The notes under the pieces were generated by a model that saw only the letters and a list, made by a program, of their open reading frames with translations, did no database searches and was not told the origin of the DNA. The translations under genes were made by a program, and so were the position numbers. A stretch of DNA of 64,000 nucleotides from assembly GCA_030248295.1 (NCBI GenBank), contig JASANH010000048.1, positions 1-64,000 on the forward strand. The letters run 5' to 3'. Shown in pieces: positions 1 to 10,689 of this stretch (the first letter of the stretch is position 1; every line of letters starts with the position of its first letter). The DNA is from Mesodorylaimus sp. YZB2_4. Taxonomy: Eukaryota; Nematoda; Enoplea; Dorylaimida; Dorylaimidae.

Positions 1-850
1 AAGTCAGACGGTAATTTCCGATTTCGTCAACAACTACACTTACAGTATGTTGTAGACTGATTGTGTTTGCTCGTGATGCTTCAATAGACCTGATCGCTGT
101 GATTTAACTAAAATGTTGGAACGAAAGACTAATGAATAGCATTTGACATGAAGTGGTTTTTCTGTTGGATTGAATGTCAACCTTCACAACCATGAACCAC
201 TTGACTAAAAATCCGACCAAATTCAAATAAAAACCACAACAAATATGGATTGCTTTGAGTTAGGTTTCGGCAAACAAGGCAGCTCATCGCTTTTTCTGCT
301 ATCAGCTGGTAATGCCTGTTAAATGTGCCTATCCGAAACGCAGCAAATAGCAAGGTATAAAAGTCAAACTGATACTATACTATCCGAGATGGGTTTTAAT
401 CTATATACACTTAACAAGCTGCCAAGTTGATGCTGTGTTTTCGCCATGCGAATCAGATGCCGTGATTTTCTGCTAGCATAGTGTTCGTGGTAGGAAGGCT
501 TCGGCTTGTCGTCAGTTATAACTCGAAACACGAACAAAGGTCTCGTTGCAATAGATTTCTAGGTCATGTATTATTCCGCAAAAAGATCGGTCCAGTCTTC
601 GCCCAGTAATGATCCACATAAATGGACTAGAAGCCTGAGGCAGGACGCACGATTTGACCCCCGTTGACTTCGTAGCCATGGGACTTTTAAAATTATTCAA
701 AGCCTGTTTTGAATGTCCATGGTGCAAAGCATGAATTTTTAAGTTTCTGTCTCATTGGATTGTGAAAATCAGTGTTTAGCAGGCAGTCAATCTGTCACAG
801 TAAGACTCGCGGGTCAGCAACGAGCTGATGCCGTTCAGTCGCGACGGAAT
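1..850. other. Intergenic, no gene recognised
   Basis: Open stretches here are short and lack domain character. The only structured feature is the immediate upstream region of the lectin-GPCR gene that begins at 851. I saw no RNA gene, repeat array or transposon protein. Confidence 0.5.
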
Positions 851-3800
851 ATGGGAGCCTGGCATATTGTAATTATTTTTACTTTGATTCAGTTGACTAA
901 TTGTCAAATATCGTTATTGCCACCAAGTTGTAAGATTCAGCTTCAAATTTACTGTGCTATGCAACAAAATTAGTAGGCATCTGTTTTTCAGGCAACGTCA
1001 GCCAAAAGTGCGACCTTTTAAACACAAATGGCTATCACAGTTTTGTTGCTCCTGACATCAACGTTTGCTATACGTACTTAGGTGATGACATTTTGGACTC
1101 GAACTTGTTCAGCGCAGGCGAAAAATGTCAAGCTGCAGCGCGCAATGTCACAAATTGGCATGCCGATGCATACGGCCGAGTCGCTACTTTTGATACGGAA
1201 CTGCGCCGAGAAGACGTCATGACCGCCTTGAGCCCCGTCGCAAATGCGCCTTATATTTTAATTGGCGCATATCATGACCGCAATAAAAATTATCCTGCCG
1301 ACGTGTACCAATGGATGGCCGCATCACACATTGCCGTAGGTGGTTTAACTCCTTCACCCAATCCTACTCCCCTGCCGATATCCAACAACAGCAATTTAAC
1401 GTACGAGTTTCTGATAGTCGAGACAGGAACGCCACACGCGTATCGTTCGTGTAAACGAGACATCAAGATATACCAGTTTCCGATATTGTGTGAATTCGGT
1501 AAGTCTGCTGTTTCTGATGTGATAATGAGGATAAGAAAAACTCATAACACCTCTTGCCACTGCATCAATGTCAGCATGACCGTGAGCAAATACTGTACAT
1601 ACAGTATGCTGTATTCTGTAGGATGTGCCCCAGCTACGCTATTGTTTGGTACGGCCAAATGGAATCATTTGTATGGCTATGAAAATGTAACAGTGACCCT
1701 TGAACCTTGCCCAGCAACAACTACAACATCATTCCCGACAACCTCACTTTCCACTGTGACCACGGCTACAACAACTTCGTGGAAGAGTGCTACCTCAAAA
1801 TTCATGACTTCTAGTCCACAAGGCACCACGACGATGGCAACCAGCATGCCCACAATGAGATCGACTTCAACACAAGCTACCACTAAATTGCAAACCACAT
1901 CGAGCGTGGCGTCAACTAAGAGCATGGGCTCATCTTTAACAAGCAGTCTGACTCCAAGTTCCATATTTCCTTCTGAAGCAGCATCCACGCCTCCCACTAC
2001 AGCGATAAATACAGCATCGCCCGCCTCGACAACGAGCTCTCAAGCGACCTGGTCACAGTCTGTAACGACTGCAACGACACCAGTGGCGTACCCTGCAAAC
2101 ACTTCTCTAACGCCACTCCCAGTAGCGCCTACGCTGATATCAACACCTCTCTCGACTCCTGTTGCTGCGTCATCTGTATCGGGCAGTACTCCAGCAGCTA
2201 CATTTATTGCCAATGTCCCAACCACAAGCACCGTCACAACCACCAGCCCACTTCCAGCAAGCACACCCACATCAGCCTTGACTTTTTCATCATCCCCATC
2301 TACTTCCATGTTTACAACCCTAACCACCATCATAAGTCCCTCCACGTCAGTTATGTCAGCGTCTGCATCCGGAACCACGTCTTCAGCCATTAACGCAGAC
2401 AAAATAAGTTCTACGTCACTGGTACCGCCTACAAAACAGCTCATCACCACTAGTTCTTCGAGCACCTCGTCTTCTACCTCAAGGCTAACATCCACAACGA
2501 CACCACTGACAGGAACCACGTTCATATCCAAATCGACTTCGACGCCCAATGCTCCCCCACCAACGTTGGCCAGCACGCTATCATCCACATTTTTAGCCAA
2601 TCCAGCAAATACAGCCGCCATCACAACCCGCCAGTATTCAACACCCTTAAAATTGTCACCTGGGCCTCTAAACACCCAAACCTCTTCTGTGACTAGTCCC
2701 AAAGTCACATCCACATCTTCAGGGAGTTCATCCGGAAGCACAACCACGAATGAGAAAAGTGTACCACCGATACAGCTTGTATCGACCACACTAAATTACT
2801 CACCATTTGTCATGTCCTCGAGTTCATTAGCTGATACGTCTACGCGGCCAATGACACTCATGGCGACAACCTCAACAGGCACATCCAAATATCCTTCGAA
2901 GACCACTCTGTTTTCATCGCCATTGACGCTAGCAGCTACAAAATCCACCACTCACTTGGCCACAACTAGTCGCCCTTCTACACTCACGTCCACAACTACC
3001 ATCGAAAATCCTTCCACACCAATGGCAGCAACAACTGCATTTCTAAGCACAAGCAACATAGTCTCTACGTCAAGAAAGGCAACCTCAACAACTAGACCGG
3101 CAACGACCACCCCAACCACAATTATATCCACACTCTTCTCAGCTCTTATTTCTACGCCGGCTAAATCAGTCAACACACCATTAGCTACGCTTGTCACCAA
3201 TGTCAAGCCAGCAACCACATCCACAGTCACGACCAACATCAATCCAACATCCTCTTCAACTCCCACGACTTCTTCACCACTGCCTACAACTCTGAGCTCG
3301 CCTAGCTCAACTACCTTTCCCCAGAATGTCCAGTTTACGAGAAGCTTGTCACAAACTATGCAGAGCTCATCGTCAAATAAACCTACATCTGCCAGTTCAT
3401 CTAAAGCCTATCAGTTGCCAGCAACCTTTGTGGCCCAGTCATTCAGCAGTGCTTCAATCTCAAATCCCCCATCCACCTTATCCACGTCGTGAGTGAATTA
3501 TTATTCAATGATAGAAGTATCACTGCAGTACGTAGTCTTTGTTTTTTTTCTAGCGCGAAAACAACAGCGCTACCAAGTTCGGAAACCACGACCACAGACA
3601 GAGCGACGACGCGCATAATTCAGACGCCTTCTTCGGCAGCATTTAATCGATTGCAAAATGAATATTCTTCAACAATGCCACGGCCATCCGCATCGCCGTC
3701 GCTGTCCACTGCTCCAGTAATATCCAGTACTCCGCCAAGAAAAGTTTCGCCAAGCAGCACACCACAAAACACAACTCTCATCGATCCGAGCAGCACAAAG

Positions 3801-6004
3801 AAGACTGCCTCGCCACCCGTCTTATCATCAGCATCAGACAGCGCACCAAGGACGGTGGATACCTTAGCCACTGAAACCACAAAACCGCGAATGATAGGGA
3901 GAATGGTAAGCTCAGAATAGCATTCGACCTGTCTCACCTTCACCTTAGAAAAAAGATGCAAAAATTCATGGATAAGCGCAGTGCTGGCACAAAATCCATC
4001 GCACGCACCTAGGAAAACCCAATCTGAAACCATATTTTATATTTTTAGTCAAGCTCCACCAAGCTCCACCAAGCTCGTTATAGGCGCCCCCGCTCATTCA
4101 GTGGGTCCTAAACCATTCTGGTTTCACCTTTCCATTCGACCCCATGAGACGAAGTGCACTGTAGAATCGATGCTGGAATATAAAAAAGAGTATGATTCAG
4201 ATTCAGCACCCACACTTTGGCCAGCTAAAATTCAGGACATAGCACCTATGTACAAGAAAAAGTCGAATTCTTGATTACAAGGGGGAAAACCACTCTCGGC
4301 CTTGTGGGTTGGACACTGGGTGGCTGGACTCCATATTGGGTTATCTTCTTTTACTTCTATCCCATGAGAAACGAAAATTTCGACTTCTTGGATCGATTCT
4401 ACGCTGCATTTTTTCTTTACCAATCTTGCCGAAAATGCCTCATTGCTGCTTGCGGTGCGAAGCGGCAGTCAGACTCGCTTCTTCTCGTTGGCAAGGGCAA
4501 AGCAATTGTGACCTTTCAGAAAATAAATCCTTGATTTTCCTTGAAACCCTGAGCATTTTCGACCCGCCCCTTGATCTGAATGTTGCAAATATGGTTACTT
4601 GAACAGTGGATAACAGAAAGCCAAAAAGGTTTCTATAGCAGGCTTGAAATCAACGTGAAGACAATAGAGGCACATTTTCAGCTAGATCCCATGACGCCAC
4701 TGGAACGTAAAGTGACCGAGATCATACATTCCTTGGGTTGTGTTTGGCTCATTGGCTGCACTGCTCTTTGTTTCCTTCTCGGAACCCTTACAGAGTAAGC
4801 CTTGTGACAAACCTCATGTACCATATGCTTTGCCAATCGTTCTTGTTCCCTGCTGCCTAGCGCCCGATCTATTGAGCGACAACTCCCAGCAAGTGAAGAG
4901 ATCAGTTTGTTCGGAGCGCATTTATTTATCTTTCTATTTCATGATATGACTGATAAGAAAGTAAGGCTGTAGATATCGATTGAACCCAGGAGGATCTTGA
5001 AGCCAATCACTTTATAGCAACTATGCGAATGGACGTCCCTCATGATCCAATACTTTTTCTTAGTGAACTACAGCTTTTTATTTATGGAATCTATACGCAG
5101 CTTTTGCATTATGACTGGCTTTATTAGCAGTCAAGCAGACGAATGGGTGAATGCGGCCCAAATAATTGGATGGTGTAAGCCAGTGTGTGCTAGAATGATG
5201 CCATGCCGATCATTTTACTCATAGATATAGTTAGTCAAGGCGACCACTCCAGATTTTTGTTATTTTAGCGAGCTGCCTTGCAGTTTTAGCGTATCCTCGG
5301 GTGGTATAACAGTATCCCTTCCATTCTAGTACTCCCACTGTTTGAGACAGCCGCAACAGCATTATTCTACTTCAGCATTTTAGACTCTGACTATTCGTAA
5401 GTTCTCATAGCAGCCAATTTCACTCATAGCAAATCCTACCTCTTTTAGCTGCTGGTTGAACGTCGGTCACGAAGTCGTGTACCTTACTGCCGTCCCTATT
5501 GTGGCGATGGCCATTCTCACACTGATCTTCACCGAGACTGCAGGTGTTTATGGACGTCGTTCCAAGTTCAGACCAGGCCCAGCTATGCAAGCTAGTTACA
5601 ACAGTGCGCTGTAAGTTTTATGTCGCGCATCTATTTCACATGTTGGACAAAATCGGGAGGGGTTGTTGGATTTAGAGTAGCAAGGCATGGTATGTTCGTC
5701 ATTTTACCACTCAATCTGGCTTCGTGGGCAGTTGGCCTATCAGCAGTTTACTACCAGCGGATTGCTGTCTACGGAACGGTTTTTGGACTGAACATAGCTT
5801 TGGGCGCGGCCATATTCTTCTTTCATGCTGGCCAGAATGTTCAGGTACTGCATGTGACAGATGTTGTCCGAGCAACAGAAAAGAAATTTTCATTTTTAGA
5901 TTCGCGCATGGTTGCATCGCTTGTGGACTCGTGCGATCAGAAGGGAGAACAGTATGAACAAATATCACGTTGATGCGGACAAAATGAAGCCGCATTCAAT
6001 CTGA
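851..6004 (+). CDS. Adhesion-type (class B2) GPCR with N-terminal C-type lectin domain and mucin stalk
   Basis: Predicted plasma-membrane receptor, spliced. Exon 851-929 starts at an ATG and encodes a signal peptide (MGAWHIVIIFTLIQLTNCQ). A 47-nt intron (930-976) leads to 977-3488: a CTLD (opening Cys near NVCYTYLG, closing ILCEF), then several hundred residues of Thr/Ser/Pro mucin. Intron 3489-3553 (gtgagt..ttctag) leads to 3554-3905, more mucin. The 7TM exons are 4682-4794 (TM1), 4861-4960 (TM2), 5018-5146 (TM3, QYFFLVNYSFLFMES), 5290-5396 (TM4, GWYNSIPS), 5449-5610 (ECL2/TM5, CWLNVGHEVVYL), 5676-5844 (TM6-TM7, GAAIFFFHAGQN) and 5900-6004 (tail, stop). The first block totals 2,943 nt and the TM block 885 nt, both multiples of three, and every junction agrees in phase. 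The GW..P, CWL and FH..N signatures are class B2. How 3905 joins 4682 is unresolved: both ends are phase 0, so a direct join is possible, but GAIN/GPS exons may lie between. Confidence 0.82.
1500..1574 (+). other. Possible in-frame (retained or optional) intron in the lectin-GPCR gene
   Basis: A perfect GTAAGT donor directly follows the CTLD-closing ILCEFG, and an AG acceptor ends at 1574. The interval is 75 nt (25 codons) without an in-frame stop, so retention and removal both keep the frame. Its peptide is not Thr/Ser-rich, unlike the stalk further downstream. Confidence 0.4.
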
Positions 6005-8386
6005 ATATGTTATGTTTAATTTTTTTTAACTCGATAGAACAGCTATAAGCAGTGCCAGTATATTAAAAACGCCAATGTCCCCTTATCACTAAAAAAATCA
6101 CTGAATCAATCGTGCACTTATTGAGATGCAGCACAGCCAGCCAGCCAGCCGGCCAGCTAGTTTATGTATGTATACTGTGCACTGTAAAAAGGTATAATTG
6201 GCAAAAATCGCCCATTCTGTCGCTGCGCGGAATGCTGTACACCGCTGGAACATTTCCTTCAATCATGGCCTCCAAGTTTAACTCTAGGTCGTGGTGTGGA
6301 AGGCTCTTCAGACTTGACCAGAGACGAAGAAAAATGAGAAAGATGTTGAAGATTCAGCCTAAACCAAATTTGCTAGATAATCGACTGTGGAAAAGAAAAA
6401 CACTTCCAACGCGCTGCTCTTAAAATAAATATGTAAGCTTCAAAAGGGAAATTACGAACTTTACTTTCATTCTCCTCATCCCAACTAACCCTTTGTCCTC
6501 TTAGACAAAGAATCTTCGTCTCTCTTTTTTCCCTGACACATTCAGTCTGCCGAATTCGCCCATGGAACTTCTTATATCACGATGCCGCCGCTCCGCATTT
6601 CGTTGCCCTGCAAGTAAAACATGGATACGGCACTACCCTCAGGCCATTTTTCCTGAAGCAAGCAAGAGTTCCAAGGAAAATGAATTAACAGTCACGGATT
6701 ACAAGCTTGCTAATCAGGTTCCGACGAGAAGCATTGAGATCGATGAGCGGAATCAGAGAAGCGCTCTCACAGTGTAGTGTCATGTCTCTGTCGCTTCCCA
6801 GTCGCCTAACCAGTCCCCCCTCACGTCAGTAGGCGCTCAGTTAACTCTATACCCATCAGTCAGCAATCTAAGTTCACCATGACTATGCTGCGTGATCGGA
6901 GTGCGTTTCTGTGCACAACAGTGTTCATGGTTCCTAAATTTGTGACCGATTCCATCAGCAAAGCCGGTCTGTGACTGGTGCAAAATGCGGCCACGAAGTT
7001 CCGGAAAGAAAGAAATCTTTCTGCCTTTCTGATTAAGGGTATGAAAAAAAAATTAATTTTTAGCTGTGAATCGTGCATCAAGTATATTCGAAGTCGACAA
7101 TTGACTACGCAAAATTCTCTTTCGTGCTTTTGGCTTCGCAAAATTCCTAATTTGTAGGACCTCCTGTTGCTGTTGATCTTCTCAAGCCTTTTTGGTTTCG
7201 AACTTTGCAAAACAAAAAAAAGGAATTTGTTTTTAGGTTCAAAAGTAAGCTTTGTGCTGAATATTGGAGGTGTCTGACCAACTGATCAGCAGTGGGCCTA
7301 AGGTCCTGGGAAAATTTTGTCTTCTGAATTTCCTGGGTATTTCAAGGAAAAACCCCGAACCCGAGTGCTGCAACTCAAAGCCCAAAACCCGGAAACCGAG
7401 TTTGGAAAGAGCACTGCGTGTTTTTCTCAACGATCGGGGCTCCTTACCATAACAGAATCAAAAATCAATCAATCAACACCAATCAACAAATTGCAAAATT
7501 TGGTTTTGTAAAGTGCGACTTAACGGCTGGCGATGTTCTCTTGTTTTTTATCCATGTTTTCTCTGGTCTCAGATAATAATAATAAGAAGATGATATGTAA
7601 GTCTGCTTACGAGCAGAAAACAGCAAGCATCAGTGCAGAATATTGATCTCATCACATTCATTACACTATAGAATGGTTGGAAAAAGATTGCGCAATCGTC
7701 AGTTTGCCAGCTATTGGAAACATCGTCGACTTTAGAATTTTGGATCGGATAGCTCAGATCGGAACACAATCCACTCGTGATCCTTCAGGCTCTCATTTTA
7801 CTAATCCCCATCTTTCCAAGAGCACTGCATTCGTCTTTTGTGTGGTGTAAAGTAGAATCATCGCGGTTCTTGCGTTTACGTACTCGATTGACTGTATGCT
7901 TTGCCACAAGAGCAACGTTTTGTAGTAGATGGAATTCGCGACTTCAAAACTTTTCTCCACAGCTGCGCATCAACGCTAGATTTCACTGCAGTATCTACGC
8001 TAAGGATCGGAGCATTTTTTTGTTGTGGGAAAGTTTTTGTTTCACCTGCAGTAAATGCATGTAATCATTTGACAAACAGTGGACAAGAAAAGAATACATC
8101 AGAAAACCTAAGCGAGATTGTATCAGTTGGTCAGGATCTAGCAATAGGCACATACAAGGTGATGGGTTGACGGGAGGGGGGGGGGGGGTTGTTGATCACG
8201 TGTACCAGGTTTAAAAGCGGGTATTTTTTAGAATGTAGTCAGGTTAACCACAATAAAATTCTTCACTAGTGCATCGCCGCCCGAGTGTCTGTTTGTTCTT
8301 TGAACAGCCTCACAAAAAATCTACAAAAACCGCGACATACCGACTTTACTGTACTGTACATGTACATCAACCATGGTGTTTGATGG
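6005..8386. other. Intergenic, no gene recognised
   Basis: Contains the likely 3' untranslated region of the lectin-GPCR gene (an AATAAA lies near 6425), a short CAGC/CAGN run near 6127-6150 and a poly-G run near 8174-8188. Small open frames (for example 6562-6777 and 7777-8064) show no recognisable domain. Confidence 0.45.
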
Positions 8387-8405
8387 TATAAGACCACTTG
8401 TCTTA
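8387..8405 (-). repeat. Left terminal palindromic repeat of the gypsy-like element
   Basis: TATAAGACCACTTGTCTTA, identical to 16935-16953. The inner TAAGAC/GTCTTA arms pair around a 5-nt loop. The outer flanks of the two copies differ, so only this short sequence is shared exactly. It probably marks the 3' end of the element. Confidence 0.65.
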
Positions 8406-9136
8406 CAGGGTCTCACCCAAACATAAACAGAACACAACGCATCCTACCAAAAGTGCAAAACAGTCACTTAACACGAAATACACACATGACACAAAAAGGG
8501 AACTAATTTCCGCAAATCGGGACCCAGGGCCCATCCACCAGCAACCCAGTCTCACACCCTATGGCTTGGTCGTGCACTGCCATAGATCCGAGGGTGATCC
8601 AGCAGGAGTGCCAGCTTCAGGAACCTAACAACGGACATGTGCATATTCATTCCCCTGAACATTACTATCCTAACGCCAAAAAGTAAAGCACATTCGTAAA
8701 TATGGCACGAAAAAAGGGAAATAAGGCATGATCGAAAAACGGGGAATGCGGGTGATGCTCGGTGCAGAAACACAAACACACCGCTAACTCAAAAACTCAA
8801 GTCGAGAAAACGGGCTAATCAGAAAAGAATGGGAGACACTTATAAACTGTCGGTGCGGGACAAAATAACTGGGCGGGAAACCAAAATGCATGAACCACAC
8901 AGTCAAAAGACTGGAAAACGCAACACAGAGTATGAATAGGGTTGGAAAAATGAAAGAAAGAAAATCTGACCTGAATCCATGTGGAGATGAAATGAGGAAG
9001 CAATACCACAACACGTCACGGTGGGAATACCAAATGAAAAGTCGGATAGGAGATGATAATCGCCAAGTGGAATCGAAATAATCAAGCGAAATGAAACCAG
9101 AAACGGCCCGCAGAGCCCATACGCCTTCCTTCTTAC
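8406..9136 (-). other. Non-coding 3' region (possible diverged LTR) of the gypsy-like element
   Basis: About 730 nt between the last ORF and the left terminal repeat. The sequence is A/C-rich on the plus strand. A purine-rich run on the minus strand near 9120-9140 could be a polypurine tract. I could not align it convincingly with the sequence beyond the right terminal repeat, so assignment as LTR is inference. Confidence 0.35.
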
Positions 9137-10221
9137 TTACTCCGACCCATACTCGCGAAGCAAATCGGCTTCGTCGGTCGAGATGGCAATATCCAAAATA
9201 GCGTCGGTGTCACCAACAGATTGATCACTATCGGCGGCATAGGAATCGTCACTACGACGCTGTTCACGATCGGATGCTGATGGTCCATGATCCATTGGCT
9301 CGGGATCGGTGGTGCTAGTAGATGGTTGATTGTCAGCGCCAATGCCGACGCTCCATAATAAATCATCGTCATCGTCATCTCCCGGATCAGCGGACTTGGG
9401 AAGCGGTGTGGGGGTGCAACCCGCAAACGTGATCCAGGCGAGACGCATCATGGGTTCCAAAGTAGACCAGACCCAACGAGGGTTCTGAATCAACGAAATG
9501 TAGTCGGCCAAGAAATTTTTCTTTGCCATATCGCACGCAGCTAACGCATAGGCCTCGTCAACATTCGGTGGGAGTCGACCTTGACGAGGACCCTGCCGAC
9601 AGATCGGAAAATAATATATGGTAACGGGTAACAGAAAAATTGACAGAACTGCTGACGAAATCCGGCGAAGTCTCGCAGGAGTTGATCGGGTGCTCTTGCA
9701 TCGATCAATGTCGGATTGAGAGTGTACGTGGCTAGAAAAAGAAACATCAATAATGAACCATCAAACAAGGTATAGGCCCAATATTCTCGTTCGAGTGAAA
9801 ACGGTACTGGCTGGTCAGCACGACCATATTCAAAGAACCATCTGGGTGTGTAATCATGGCCTTGATGTTGATACGTCAACCCGAGCAAATTCGCGATGGA
9901 CTTGAGTGTTCCACTTGCTCGTTGCGTTGGCAGGGTATCGAAATAACGCCAATAGACTGGTTCCAATAGCGATACGGGCAACGGGTAGGACGTGGTTTGG
10001 AAAGGCGGCCGAACCCATCCTTGGTTCATCATGGTCGACCGTTCCAAGCGTGGATAATAATTTTCACCGAGCGAAATATCGAAGAATCCCCATTGATCAC
10101 CACGGGATGGGGCAGAGATTCCCAAAGTACGGGCCAGAGAGCGCAGCTCGTTATTGATTCCTCGAAATACGATCTTGGTAATCTTTGGATCGAGCAACAA
10201 TTTGCGAACTGGTTCTGGCAT
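9137..10221 (-). CDS. Putative RNase D/DEDDy-like exonuclease ORF of the retroelement, with acidic tail (frameshifted)
   Basis: The ATG at 10221 comes 3 nt after the TGA that closes the dUTPase-like frame (TGA GGA ATG). The start of this ORF resembles DEDD exonucleases: LLLDPKITKIVFRGINNELR fits the region around the Exo II motif, though the usual Asp appears as Asn. TLKSIANLLGL fits the conserved helix, and YTLFD fits the Y-x3-D Exo III motif. The frame stops at 9541, but a shift near 9590 continues into 9137-9529, whose start (AYALAACDMAKKNF) reads on naturally before a run of Asp and an Asp/Ser-rich end. I see no clear Exo I D-x-E, so activity is doubtful. It could be a separate ORF3 or the end of the polyprotein. 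Confidence 0.5.
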
Positions 10222-10224
10222 TCC

Positions 10225-10689
10225 TCAAAATTTCAGTAAATCGACAAATAAGTACCGTCCTTGACCATTACACAAAATAACCAATCGAGTGAATGGTCCT
10301 GCGTAGTCTCGGTATCGATCACGTTGTTCGCCCAAAGTTTGGTCGACAGGCAAGCATCGCCTTAACAGGGCTTGAACATGGGTTCGGGCATAGCAACCAG
10401 GCGGGATTTGGATTTGCAGGTCCGTTTTGCAAGGGGCAGCTCCGTTCGGTTGGATCGAATAAGCATATGCACTGGTCAGATCATAGCCAGCTGCATCAAC
10501 CGTGTGTCTTCGTGGAGGGGTGGCCCATTCGGTTAATGGAACGTAATACAGGAATTTCCGTTCGTTGAGCAATACCACGTGCCGAGCTTCGGCCAATGAT
10601 GTCAACATCGTCATATTGAAAGTCAGGATTGACAATTTGCACAAACGCCTCGTTTTGATCCTCGCTATTGGATTGAGTGCACGATTCAT
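10225..10689 (-). CDS. dUTPase-like domain of the retroelement polyprotein
   Basis: dUTPases hydrolyse dUTP and limit uracil incorporation during reverse transcription. Motif 1 is clear (AGYDLTSA), followed by TDLQIQIPPGCYAR, which matches the strand and turn before motif 2. A motif-3-like DRYRDYAGPF with LVILCN follows. The motif 2 serine loop and the C-terminal glycine-rich motif 5 are degenerate or missing, so this is dUTPase-like rather than surely active. It overlaps the RNase H ORF (10496-12295) in another frame, so a frameshift separates them. The N-terminal residues before about FLYYVPLTEW are probably out of the true frame. It ends with a TGA at 10225-10227 in the same frame as the exonuclease-like ORF. 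Confidence 0.6.
   Translation of the reverse strand: MNRALNPIARIKTRRLCKLSILTFNMTMLTSLAEARHVVLLNERKFLYYVPLTEWATPPRRHTVDAAGYDLTSAYAYSIQPNGAAPCKTDLQIQIPPGCYARTHVQALLRRCLPVDQTLGEQRDRYRDYAGPFTRLVILCNGQGRYLFVDLLKF

Noticed and set aside
1677-3266. Val-rich open frames on the minus strand under the mucin exon
   Set aside because: They are the mirror of ACN/TCN-rich coding sequence, which lacks stops on the other strand. The plus strand has splice sites and domain context.
3620-4033. Minus-strand 137-codon frame
   Set aside because: Overlaps the spliced mucin exon 3554-3905 antisense and shows no domain.
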